From assembly GCF_002261215.1 (NCBI RefSeq), contig NZ_NEVS01000001.1:186001-250000 (forward strand): a stretch of DNA of 64,000 bases, written 5' to 3'. The notes beneath the pieces are model-generated. The model was not told the origin of the DNA, made no database searches, and was given only the letters and a program-made list of their open reading frames with translations. The stretch is from Bordetella genomosp. 11 (lineage in GTDB: Bacteria; Pseudomonadota; Gammaproteobacteria; Burkholderiales; Burkholderiaceae_B). Shown here one piece after another: positions 17,009 through 24,855 of the stretch. Every line of letters begins with the position of its first letter. Position 1 is the stretch's first letter. Both the position numbers and the translations under genes were made by a program.

Positions 17009-17968
17009 TTACTCGTTGATCAATTCGTAGATGGGCAGTACGAGATCGGGGTACTGCAAGACTTTCCGGCCTTGCGCCATGAACGAAGCACACGTAGCGT
17101 CGCGCTGCGCATCCGGTCCCAGGTGCGCGACCGAGCACGATAGCAGTTGCTTGACGACGTTGGCTTCCACATCCGAAGGCCGCATGTCGGCGAATTTCAG
17201 TGGACGTTTGTTCGGCGTCTTCCACATGACATCGAGCATGATGTCGGCCGCGCCTATCATCAGGGGACCCCGATCGAAAGCGGTCTGAGGAAGCCATTGC
17301 ATGGAATACGGGGAATATTCGGGCGCTATCGCGTCCCGGGTATTGCCGGGCTCTTCTATGGGATGGGCCAGGCCGAGGGTATGCCCGAATTCATGCACCA
17401 GGGTGACCAGAGCCAACGCATGCGCAATATCTTCGCTGCTCATACTGCTATCGAACATGGTTTTCACCTTTCTAGCAGCTGCGAGTGAAAGGCTAATGGG
17501 TACTGCCTTGTTTACGCAAATACCGACTGGCAAGCCGGTGATCTTCTCATACCCTTGCGGAGTCGCCCTGGCGACCGCATCGGAGGCTTTGTTGGAGCAA
17601 TCGCTATTGATTACGAAATTGGGCGTAAGTAAACCGGCCGGGGATATCGTGAATGAGCAGGCATTGGATCGCAGCTGGGCGTTCCATGTTTGGGCGGCTT
17701 CCGCTGCGAGGTCACTCAGCTGGAAGGAATAGCCATTGGTGCCCAATGACACATTCATAACGCCGGACACCGTATATCTCACTGCCTTGCCGTATCTGGC
17801 ACAGGCGTCGTATGACGTCTTTGAAGAAGGGCTGCCTCCCGGACCGCTGGGATCCATGAATACGCGGACCTCCCGGTATCGAGGCGGGACGGTATCGGCG
17901 ACAGCAGCCGAAAATATTCCAAGGACCGAAACCAGTGCTATGGCCAATAGCATCGCGTGTTTTTTCAC
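17009..17968 (-). CDS. Secreted metzincin-type zinc metalloprotease
   Basis: 319 residues from a GTG start at 17968 preceded by GGGGAAG. A signal peptide (MKKHAMLLAIALVSVLGIFSAAVA) is followed by a catalytic domain with HEFGHTLGLAH at 192-202, the full HExxHxxGxxH zinc motif of metzincins. YSMQW about 20 residues on may be the Met-turn. Cys56, Cys104, Cys124 and Cys151 in the mature protein suggest disulfides. No known propeptide cysteine switch is visible. Base composition is lower in GC than the flanks, suggesting transfer. It is divergent from two small secreted proteins. Substrate unknown; a role outside the cell, possibly towards host or competitors, is inferred. Confidence 0.8.
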   Translation of the reverse strand: MKKHAMLLAIALVSVLGIFSAAVADTVPPRYREVRVFMDPSGPGGSPSSKTSYDACARYGKAVRYTVSGVMNVSLGTNGYSFQLSDLAAEAAQTWNAQLRSNACSFTISPAGLLTPNFVINSDCSNKASDAVARATPQGYEKITGLPVGICVNKAVPISLSLAAARKVKTMFDSSMSSEDIAHALALVTLVHEFGHTLGLAHPIEEPGNTRDAIAPEYSPYSMQWLPQTAFDRGPLMIGAADIMLDVMWKTPNKRPLKFADMRPSDVEANVVKQLLSCSVAHLGPDAQRDATCASFMAQGRKVLQYPDLVLPIYELINE

Positions 17969-18285
17969 GGGTTCTTCCCCATATCCGCAGTATTCGCTTC
18001 AGCCAGTGTAGGTAGGTGTCGCGGCGCGCGCGGAGTAATTTTCTGTATCGCGTCCCGCGCATCTGGTACGCGCCTGCGATATATCTCATGACACGATATT
18101 ACGATCCGGGGCGCAACGCTTCGAATGCATCCTGGGTAGTATTCGGCCTGATACGTGTTGAGCCCGAGGAAGTGTGCTATCGCAGGCGTTGGCATTTCAC
18201 TTCGATGTTCGGGCCACCGGACGAATCACCATCGATGCACGAATAGCGCGCCCTTGCGGAATCTTCATGATAGGAAACTCGCGAA
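17969..18285. other. Intergenic region between the metzincin and small secreted protein genes
   Basis: 317 bp, AT-richer than the surroundings, holding the divergent promoters of the two secreted-protein units. Short open frames across it (for example 18016-18246) lack ribosome sites and recognisable content. No clear operator was found. Confidence 0.5.
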
Positions 18286-18669
18286 ATGGCCAAGGTTATG
18301 ACGGCGATTCTGGCGTTTGTCTTAATGACTATCACGATTCCCGGATGGGCCGAAAAAGCCGCTTCCCCGGGGCTTCAACAAGGTTTCGCGTGCTCCGTGG
18401 CCACGGCGGGCAGCTCGTACACGGCTACCGTGGCGGGAATAGGCGCTAATTGGTGGGCGACGAACAAATTCCCATTTACCGTCATATGGCACAGCGAATT
18501 GGTCGATTACACCATTACGGAAAGCGGGGCGTGGTCCTTTACCGACAGTGCGGGGAAGTTGATGCTGGTGGCCCTGACAGCCGCTTATTTAATGCGAACC
18601 AACGTCACCCTGTATTGCGACGGCAAGGGAACGGTGACATCGGTTTGGCTGGGAGAGGGGAAGCCTTGA
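18286..18669 (+). CDS. Small secreted protein, first of two tandem paralogues
   Basis: 127 residues. Signal peptide MAKVMTAILAFVLMTITIPGWA, then a mature part of about 105 residues with two cysteines only, in FACSV near its start and LYCDGKG near its end. A core GIGANWWATNKFPF, an ESGAWSFTDSAGKL segment leading into a probable helix, and a final VTSVWLGEG strand are shared with the next gene. AGGAA lies nine bases before the ATG. The layout (N-terminal Cys, beta core, one helix, then a Cys-containing strand) recalls AB5 toxin B subunits, but sequence identity to any is not evident. Function unknown. Confidence 0.75.
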   Translation: MAKVMTAILAFVLMTITIPGWAEKAASPGLQQGFACSVATAGSSYTATVAGIGANWWATNKFPFTVIWHSELVDYTITESGAWSFTDSAGKLMLVALTAAYLMRTNVTLYCDGKGTVTSVWLGEGKP

Positions 18670-18794
18670 CCTTCCGATGGACAGGCGGTCCTGGCTTGCG
18701 ATGTAGAGGTTCACACCGGGGTGCGGCCATGCACGGTAGAAAAGCGATGGCCGGGTTTTCTCACTGTACCGTCTTGATAGATAGGAGCTTGCAG

Positions 18795-19193
18795 ATGACC
18801 AAGGTTATGACCGCGGTTCTGGCCCTTGCCTTATTGGCCGCACCGTTAGCCGGATACGCCGAGGACACGACATCCAATCAGCCTCAAATCGCCACGACGC
18901 CTCCCGCGCAAAACTACAGTTCCTGGTGCGGCAGTGCCGCGACCGGTACCACGTATTCCGGCGTGGTGGTAGGCATAGGGGCTAACTGGTGGGGGACAAA
19001 TAAATTTCCGTTTTCCGTTACGAACGACAAAGGGTCCTATACCGAAAGCGGAATGTGGACCTTCGACACCGTCCAGGGAAAGCTGATGATGAACGTATTG
19101 ATGATGTCATATGTGACGGGAGACAGCATCGTTATGTACTGCGACAGCAAGACCGTGACTTCGGTATGGGTTGGCAGGGTCGGGGCGCCGTAG
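18795..19193 (+). CDS. Small secreted protein, second of two tandem paralogues
   Basis: 132 residues from ATG 18795, with AGGAG seven bases upstream. Signal peptide MTKVMTAVLALALLAAPLAGYAED; the mature part has just two cysteines (SSWCGS and MYCDSK). It shares VGIGANWWGTNKFPF, TESGMWTF and TVTSVWVG with the preceding protein and even the first codons are alike, so the pair arose by tandem duplication. A 20-residue N-terminal insert TTSNQPQIATTPPAQ distinguishes it. A probable helix KLMMNVLMMSYVTGDS precedes the second Cys. No family recognised with certainty; see the matching finding for the toxin-subunit idea. Confidence 0.75.
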   Translation: MTKVMTAVLALALLAAPLAGYAEDTTSNQPQIATTPPAQNYSSWCGSAATGTTYSGVVVGIGANWWGTNKFPFSVTNDKGSYTESGMWTFDTVQGKLMMNVLMMSYVTGDSIVMYCDSKTVTSVWVGRVGAP

Positions 19194-19409
19194 CGGCTAC
19201 TCCCGCTTTATGCCTGCATGGACCATACCAGACGTCGCGGCGCTGGCCAGAATGCGGGATGTCAAACGCCGAAGCGGTGACACCGGCTGATTATTTCCCT
19301 GGTTTTCCTTGTTCGAACAGCACGTCGCTAAGCTCGCTCCGGGCGATGCAGCCGATGCGCCCGCATCGGCGTAGCCGCCCGCTTTGCAATCGCGGAAAGG
19401 AGCGACGAC

Positions 19410-20303
19410 ATGAGCGACGTATCAATGATGGGATCCACGGCCTCCGCCTATACCTGGCAGCGGCCGGGCGCCGCGCCAAGCCTGGGTGCAGTGGCCGATG
19501 GGTTGTTGGATCTCACGGCCGGAGGCTGGATAGCCAAATTGGCATTGGGAGCGGCCTTGACGCCGCCATCGGAATCGAACCAGGGACCGGTATCGGGAAT
19601 GGCACCGTCATCTCAGTGGATCCGGCGAGAAGGCATGACGGCGGCATCCCACCGGGATGAGGCGGGATCGATAGCGGCGGGGCACCAGGGATCGCTAGGG
19701 GTGGCTGGATCGCAACTGGAATCGCTGGGCCCGCGGGGCCCGGCTCTCGCCGAACCGAAACGCCAGAACGTTGCGCGCGCGCTGACTCCGGCGGAGAGGC
19801 AAGCCCTGGACGAATACGTAAGCCAGGGCAAGCCGCCTGAACAGCGGGCGCAAGCTGCCGAGCGGATAGCCTGCTTCATCGGGACCAACGGCAGCGCGCT
19901 GGCACTGGATGATCTGAACCTGACCCGGTTGCCCGACATCGTGAAAACGCTGCGTCTGGATACGCTGGATGTCTCCGGGAATAGGCTCGAGGAGCTGGCG
20001 CTTCCGGCCGAAGTCACCTTTCTGCATGTGTCCCGTAATGCGCTTACCGCCATGCCCGTCCTGCCCGAAGGAACGCGCATGGTTTTCGCCGCGGATAACC
20101 GCATCCGCGAATTCCACGGGCCCCTGCCCGACACGCTCGGCTATGTGCAAGCGCCGAACAACATGCTGGATGCGCTGCCGCCGTTCCCGGCCTCCCTGGT
20201 CCAATTCGATATCGAGGGCAACACCGGCAAGCTCACGCAAGCCGCCGTCGACGCCAGGATACGCGGGCCGTTGGTTGTCAAGGAGTCGCACGTCCGGGTC
20301 TGA
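19410..20303 (+). CDS. LPX leucine-rich-repeat protein, candidate type III effector
   Basis: 297 residues with no signal peptide. Residues 1-115 are low in order and rich in Ser, Gly and Ala, as in secreted effectors. A short helical part (TPAERQALDEYVSQGKPPEQ, 126-155) leads into about six 20-residue leucine-rich repeats from 164 to 272, with units such as LDTLDVSGNRLEELALPAE, VTFLHVSRNALTAMPVLPEG and LGYVQAPNNMLDALPPFPAS. These follow the LPX pattern of YopM, IpaH and SspH proteins. The catalytic E3-ligase (NEL) domain of IpaH is absent, so it is YopM-like in architecture. AAAGGAG precedes the ATG. A strong hairpin terminator follows. No secretion genes are in the window, so delivery by a type III system is inferred. 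Confidence 0.75.
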   Translation: MSDVSMMGSTASAYTWQRPGAAPSLGAVADGLLDLTAGGWIAKLALGAALTPPSESNQGPVSGMAPSSQWIRREGMTAASHRDEAGSIAAGHQGSLGVAGSQLESLGPRGPALAEPKRQNVARALTPAERQALDEYVSQGKPPEQRAQAAERIACFIGTNGSALALDDLNLTRLPDIVKTLRLDTLDVSGNRLEELALPAEVTFLHVSRNALTAMPVLPEGTRMVFAADNRIREFHGPLPDTLGYVQAPNNMLDALPPFPASLVQFDIEGNTGKLTQAAVDARIRGPLVVKESHVRV

Positions 20304-20313
20304 TTTCCAGCAG

Positions 20314-20345
20314 CCGTCCGCGCTTATCGCGAAAAGCGCGGACGG
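20314..20345 (+). terminator. Hairpin terminator between the LRR gene and the NUDIX gene
   Basis: A 12-base perfect stem CCGTCCGCGCTT/AAGCGCGGACGG with an eight-base loop, 10 bp after the LRR stop and followed by GCCTTAT. The T-run is short but the stem is very stable. It probably separates the convergent genes. Confidence 0.65.
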
Positions 20346-20354
20346 GCCTTATGT

Positions 20355-21185
20355 TCAGCGGGCCGCGCCATGCGTGCCGATATCGCTGATCACGACCAGA
20401 GCCGCTTCCAATGTGAATTCGCCGTTCGCGGCCATGGCGCGCGCCTGTTCCGGTGTCACGGTGGCGAATTCCATTACCTCGCCGTCGCGGTTCGCGGGCC
20501 GCACGTCGTCGGCCAGCACGCAGCGGCTGACCAGCAGGTCTTCCACCTGGTAGCCTTCCGGCAGGCGCCGGTGCATGCGCAGCACGGTCCGCAGGGGATC
20601 GCGGCCGCGTACGTCGTCCGGTGCCAGGCCGGCTTCTTCCCCGCATTCCCGGATCAGCGCCAGGTCCGGCGATTCGCCGCTGGCGACCAGGCCGCCCACC
20701 AGCGTGTCCCACATGCCCGGGTCGGTCGACTTGTTCAAGGCGCGGCGCGCCACCCACAGCCGGCCGTCCGCGGTCCAGGCATTCAGGTGCACGGCGCGCG
20801 TCAGAATGCCGAGCGGCCTGACCGCGGCGCGTTCGATGGCGCCCAGGCACAGGCCGGATTCGTCGTGGATATCCAGCAATTCGTCGCGCCAGCCGCGCAG
20901 GCAGTCAGCTTGCCGCAAGGCGAGGGCCACGGCCGCCAGCAGGGCGTCCAGCCCCGCCCCGGGCCGCATGCCGTCGCCCAGGCGCAGGCTGTCGGCCTCG
21001 ATCCGTACGCTGGCCTGCTCGCGCAGCGCATCGCAGGCCGCCAGGGTTGCCTGGCCGCAACGGCGGCCGGCGATATACAGCTGGCGGGACGATGGCGGGG
21101 CGGCCTCCTGCGCGCGGTCGCGCAGCAAGGCATACAGATCGTCCGGCAAGGACGGATGGGGCGAAGACAGGGATGTGTGCGGCAT
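20355..21185 (-). CDS. NUDIX hydrolase with N-terminal DUF4743-like domain
   Basis: 276 residues. The NUDIX box GGLVASGESPDLALIRECGEEAGL spans about 166-189 and fits Gx5Ex7REUxEExGU fully, so the Mg-dependent diphosphate hydrolase site is intact. The N-terminal 120 residues, with RQLYIAGRRCGQ and WRDELLDI, resemble the DUF4743 region found in a thiamine-pyrophosphate-related NUDIX group. RAVHLNAWTADGRLWVARRALNKSTDPGMWDTLVGG fits that group too. Substrate is unproven; oxidised thiamine diphosphates are one suggestion for homologues. It stands alone and convergent to the LRR gene. Confidence 0.85.
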   Translation of the reverse strand: MPHTSLSSPHPSLPDDLYALLRDRAQEAAPPSSRQLYIAGRRCGQATLAACDALREQASVRIEADSLRLGDGMRPGAGLDALLAAVALALRQADCLRGWRDELLDIHDESGLCLGAIERAAVRPLGILTRAVHLNAWTADGRLWVARRALNKSTDPGMWDTLVGGLVASGESPDLALIRECGEEAGLAPDDVRGRDPLRTVLRMHRRLPEGYQVEDLLVSRCVLADDVRPANRDGEVMEFATVTPEQARAMAANGEFTLEAALVVISDIGTHGAAR

Positions 21186-21560
21186 GGCGGGATTTTAGGG
21201 GCTTATCCATGGGCGGCAACATGGCCGCGGACAAGCGCCCGGACATGGCTGGAACGCGTGCCGCGAACCGCGCGGGACCCTGGTCCGAACCATGGGCAGG
21301 GGGCTTGCGGACGGCCGCCGCGGCGGCGTGCCGGGCGAGCCCGGCCGGCCCTCTTGCCCTGCATATCGATACGGGGGGGGCGCGCTCCGCTATAATCCGG
21401 CGGTTTCTTTGTGATTCGAGCAGAACCGACGCGGGTCGGCAGTGGTTTTTATGCCCGTCTCGAAATCTGCCGTCCAATAATCACGCGTTTTCCCGTGTAG
21501 GTACCGGCAGCACCCTGCCACATCGGCACGGCCCTGGACGCGTCATGATAGAGGGTCAGC
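21186..21560. other. Upstream region of the cytochrome oxidase operon
   Basis: 375 bp without a gene. It holds an eight-G tract (21373-21380) and a perfect TATAAT (21391-21396), then a leader of about 160 bases before coxB with a short inverted repeat near 21430 (CCGACGCGGGTCGG). No protein-coding signal is supported. Confidence 0.5.
21373..21396 (+). promoter_or_regulatory. Candidate coxB promoter -10 with G8 tract in the spacer
   Basis: TATAAT at 21391-21396 lies ten bases after eight consecutive G. The -35 place (about 21368) has no good hexamer, so an activator may be needed or the G-tract may set promoter geometry. Confidence 0.4.
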
Positions 21561-22721
21561 ATGAAGAAGTGGAGAGGGATACTGGGAACGTGTGCAATGC
21601 TGGCAAGCGGCATTGCCTGTGCCCAGGTCAAGGATATGCCCGGAGGCCCCAGGGTCGACCAGCTAAACCTGCACGAAGGCGTTACGCAGATCGCCCATGA
21701 TGTGATGTGGCTGCACTGGATGATGCTCATCATCTGCGTGGTCATTTTCATCGGCGTCTTCGGCGTCATGTTCTATTCGATCTGGGCGCATCGCAAATCG
21801 CGCGGATACCAGCCGGCCACCTTCCACGAGCATGTCGGCGTGGAAGTCGCCTGGACCGTCATCCCTTTCTTCATCGTTATCGCCATGGCCTTGCCGGCCA
21901 CCAAAGCGGTGGTGGCCATGAAGGACACGTCCAGCCCCGACCTGACCGTCAAGGTCACGGGCTATCAATGGAAGTGGGGCTACGAGTACGTCGACGGCCC
22001 CGCCACCGGCGTCAAATTCCTGTCCACGCTGGCCACGCCGCGCGCGCAGATCGAAGGCCGCGAGCCCAAGGGCGAGTTCTACCTGATGGAGGTGGACAAT
22101 CCCCTGGTAGTGCCCGTGGACCAGAAGGTGCGCGTGGTGCTGACCGCCGGTGATGTCATCCATTCCTGGATGGTGCCGGACTTCGGCGTCAAGCAGGATG
22201 CGATCCCCGGCTTCCTGCGCGATACCTGGTTCCGCGCGGAAAAGGTGGGTACCTACCGCGGCCAGTGCGCCGAACTGTGCGGCAAGGACCACGCCTTCAT
22301 GCCCATCGTGGTCGAGGTCAAGTCCAAGGAAGACTTCGCCAAGTGGGCCGACGAGCAGAAGAAAAAACTGGCCTCGGCCGCCGACGATCCCAACAAGCAG
22401 TGGACCGAAGGCGAGTTGGTCGCCCGCGGTGAAAAGGTCTTCGGCGCCAACTGCGTAGTCTGCCACCAGGCCAACGGCAAGGGCGTTCCCGGCTCCTTCC
22501 CGGCGCTGGACGGCGACAAGATCGTGCTGGGCCCGCAGGCCGAACAGATCAAGACCGTGTTGCATGGGCATCCCGGCACGGCCATGCCGGCCTTCATGAA
22601 CCAGCTTAGCGACGTGGAAATCGCGGCGGTCATCACCTACACCCGCCATGCCTGGAGCAATGCGGGCAAGGGCCAGGATCCGACCGTCCAGCCGTCCACC
22701 GTCAAGTCGTCGCCGCACTAG
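21561..22721 (+). CDS. ctaC: Cytochrome c oxidase subunit II with fused cytochrome c domain
   Basis: 386 residues. Signal peptide MKKWRGILGTCAMLASGIACA, two membrane segments (about 55-80 and 95-115), then the periplasmic CuA domain with Cys236, Cys240 and His244 in CAELCGKDH plus the downstream Met. A C-terminal class I cytochrome c domain has the heme site CVVCH (298-302), with Met in GTAMPAF as likely axial ligand. It accepts electrons from cytochrome c for the aa3-type (caa3-like) oxidase. First gene of the respiratory locus. Confidence 0.95.
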   Translation: MKKWRGILGTCAMLASGIACAQVKDMPGGPRVDQLNLHEGVTQIAHDVMWLHWMMLIICVVIFIGVFGVMFYSIWAHRKSRGYQPATFHEHVGVEVAWTVIPFFIVIAMALPATKAVVAMKDTSSPDLTVKVTGYQWKWGYEYVDGPATGVKFLSTLATPRAQIEGREPKGEFYLMEVDNPLVVPVDQKVRVVLTAGDVIHSWMVPDFGVKQDAIPGFLRDTWFRAEKVGTYRGQCAELCGKDHAFMPIVVEVKSKEDFAKWADEQKKKLASAADDPNKQWTEGELVARGEKVFGANCVVCHQANGKGVPGSFPALDGDKIVLGPQAEQIKTVLHGHPGTAMPAFMNQLSDVEIAAVITYTRHAWSNAGKGQDPTVQPSTVKSSPH

Positions 22722-22826
22722 CGCCGTGCCCGGACAGCCGTCCGGGCGCGATCGCCCTCGTCAGATACCGAATACCTCAGCCTGGCCGTGGAACGGCCAG
22801 GCAACATGCAGGAAGGAGTTGAGACT

Positions 22827-24440
22827 ATGAGCAGCGTCACTGTAGACCACGTCGAGCCGGGCCACGGGCACGGCCACGGTCACGATGACCACCACCATGC
22901 CATCCCCACCGGATGGCGGCGCTGGCTGTTCGCCACCAACCACAAGGATATCGGGACGATGTATCTCATCTTCTCGTTCCTGATGTTGCTGGAAGGCGGC
23001 ACGCTGGCACTGCTGCTGCGCACGGAATTGTTCGAGCCGGGCCTGCAGTTTTTCCGTCCCGAGCTGTTCAACCAGTTCACCACCATGCACGGCCTGATCA
23101 TGGTGTTCGGCGCCATCATGCCGGCTTTCGTGGGCTTCGCGAACTGGATGATCCCGATGCAGATCGGCGCATCGGACATGGCCTTCGCGCGCATGAACAA
23201 CTTCAGCTTTTGGATCCTGCCGATGGCGGCGATCCTGCTGACCGCGTCCTTCTTCGTGCCCGGCGGCGCCACCGCCGCGGGCTGGACGCTGTATGCGCCG
23301 CTGTCGCTGCAGATGGGCCCCGGGATGGACCTGGCCATTTTCGCCATGCACATCATGGGCGCCTCGTCCATCATGGGCGCGATCAACGTCATCGTCACCA
23401 TCCTGAACATGCGCGCGCCCGGCATGACGCTGATGAAGATGCCGCTGTTCTGCTGGACCTGGCTGATCACCGCCTTCCTGCTGATCGCCGTCATGCCCGT
23501 GCTGGCCGCGGCCATCACGATGGTACTGACGGACCGCCACTTCGGCACCGACTTCTTCAACGCGGCCGCCGGCGGCGATCCGGTCCTGTACCAGCACGTG
23601 TTCTGGTTCTTCGGGCATCCGGAGGTCTACATCATGATCTTGCCGGCCTTCGGCATCGTGTCCGCCGTCGTGCCCGCCTTCGCCCGCAAGCCGCTGTTCG
23701 GCTATGCCTCCATGGTGTACGCGACCGCCGCCATCGCGGTGCTGTCCTTCATCGTGTGGGCGCACCATATGTTCACCACCGGCATGCCGGTGACCGGGCA
23801 GCTGTACTTCATGTACGCGACCATGCTGATCTCCATCCCCACCGGGGTGAAGGTGTTCAACTGGGTGGCGACGATGTGGCGCGGGTCGATGACCTTCGAA
23901 ACGCCCATGCTGTTTGCCATCGGCTTCATCTTCGTGTTCACCATGGGCGGCTTCACCGGCCTGATCCTGTCGGTGGCGCCCATCGACATCCAGGTGCATG
24001 ACACCTATTACGTGGTGGCGCACTTCCACTACGTGCTGGTGGCGGGCTCGCTGTTCGGGCTGTTCGCCGGCGCCTACTACTGGGTGCCGAAGTGGACGGG
24101 CCGCATGTACAGCGAAAAGCTGGGCAAGCTGCACTTCTGGTCCTCGCTGATTTCCTTCAACGTGACCTTCTTCCCCATGCATTTCCTGGGGCTGGCCGGC
24201 ATGCCGCGCCGCTATGCGGACTACGCCGCGCAGTTCACGACCTTCCACCAGATCGCCACCATCGGCGCGTTCTGGTTCGGCCTGTCGCAGCTGATCTTCC
24301 TGTATGCGATGCTGCGCTGCTATGCGGGCAAGGGCGAGCCGGCCGCCGCCAAGCCGTGGGAAGGCGCCGAAGGCCTGGAATGGACCGTGCCGTCGCCGGC
24401 CCCCTTCCATACCTTCGAAACGCCGCCCGAAGTGAAATAA
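22827..24440 (+). CDS. ctaD: Cytochrome c oxidase subunit I
   Basis: 537 residues from ATG 22827, with AAGGAG eight bases upstream. Catalytic heme a/a3-CuB subunit with 12 membrane helices. [17 protein letters not shown] carries the CuB His and cross-linked Tyr region, [10 protein letters not shown] the other CuB histidines, and [17 protein letters not shown] the heme ligands. The first 18 residues include a His-rich patch, [15 protein letters not shown], unusual for the subunit and possibly copper binding. Confidence 0.96.
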   Translation: MSSVTVDHVEPGHGHGHGHDDHHHAIPTGWRRWLFATNHKDIGTMYLIFSFLMLLEGGTLALLLRTELFEPGLQFFRPELFNQFTTMHGLIMVFGAIMPAFVGFANWMIPMQIGASDMAFARMNNFSFWILPMAAILLTASFFVPGGATAAGWTLYAPLSLQMGPGMDLAIFAMHIMGASSIMGAINVIVTILNMRAPGMTLMKMPLFCWTWLITAFLLIAVMPVLAAAITMVLTDRHFGTDFFNAAAGGDPVLYQHVFWFFGHPEVYIMILPAFGIVSAVVPAFARKPLFGYASMVYATAAIAVLSFIVWAHHMFTTGMPVTGQLYFMYATMLISIPTGVKVFNWVATMWRGSMTFETPMLFAIGFIFVFTMGGFTGLILSVAPIDIQVHDTYYVVAHFHYVLVAGSLFGLFAGAYYWVPKWTGRMYSEKLGKLHFWSSLISFNVTFFPMHFLGLAGMPRRYADYAAQFTTFHQIATIGAFWFGLSQLIFLYAMLRCYAGKGEPAAAKPWEGAEGLEWTVPSPAPFHTFETPPEVK

Positions 24441-24471
24441 GGCCATAACCGCGATGCACGCAGGATCCGCC

Positions 24472-24591
24472 ATGACACCCGAACAACGCCGCCGTAACCG
24501 TATCATCGGACTGGTGCTGCTGGCTTTCGTCGTGGCGGTATTCGCCTGGGCGATGTTCAAGGGCGGCAACCTGTTCGCCGGCGTGGCCTGA
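24472..24591 (+). CDS. Cytochrome oxidase small assembly protein
   Basis: Only 39 residues: MTPEQRRRNRIIGLVLLAFV then a continuing hydrophobic helix and a short GGNLFAGVA tail. This single-helix form between subunit I and the next oxidase genes matches the small assembly protein seen in betaproteobacterial oxidase loci. An in-frame ATG at 24454 would add six residues. Normally ctaG follows immediately; here it does not. Confidence 0.75.
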   Translation: MTPEQRRRNRIIGLVLLAFVVAVFAWAMFKGGNLFAGVA

Positions 24592-24601
24592 GGACGCGAC
24601 C

Positions 24602-24820
24602 ATGGCCCTGCCTCCGGATTCCCCGCCCCGCAAATCCAGTTTCCTGCAGACGCTGAAGGCGGTGGCCTGGGGCATGCTGGGCATCCGCAAGCGCGCGGGC
24701 TACCAGGAAGACGCGCGCCTGAACCCGGTGCACCTGATCGTCGCCGGGGTACTGGCGGGCGTGATCTTCGTGGTGGTCCTGGTTAGCATCGTGCGCTGGG
24801 TCGTGGCAAGTCAGAGCTGA
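24602..24820 (+). CDS. DUF2970 membrane protein of the oxidase locus
   Basis: 72 residues with a basic N-terminal half (RKSSFLQTLKAVAWGMLGIRKRAGYQED) and one C-terminal helix, VHLIVAGVLAGVIFVVVLVSIV. This is the DUF2970 pattern, regularly found just before subunit III. Ten bases after the small assembly gene. Role unknown; an assembly or accessory function is inferred from position. Confidence 0.82.
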   Translation: MALPPDSPPRKSSFLQTLKAVAWGMLGIRKRAGYQEDARLNPVHLIVAGVLAGVIFVVVLVSIVRWVVASQS

Positions 24821-24855
24821 AAAACATTCGACGTATAAGTACCAGGGAGAAGACC

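Noticed and set aside
18016..18246. 76-codon frame in the metzincin upstream gap
   Set aside because: No ribosome site, no conserved-looking content, and it would fill the divergent promoter region.
22761..24569. 602-codon minus-strand frame opposite ctaD
   Set aside because: Antisense shadow of cytochrome oxidase subunit I, with a repetitive His/Gly/Asp composition.
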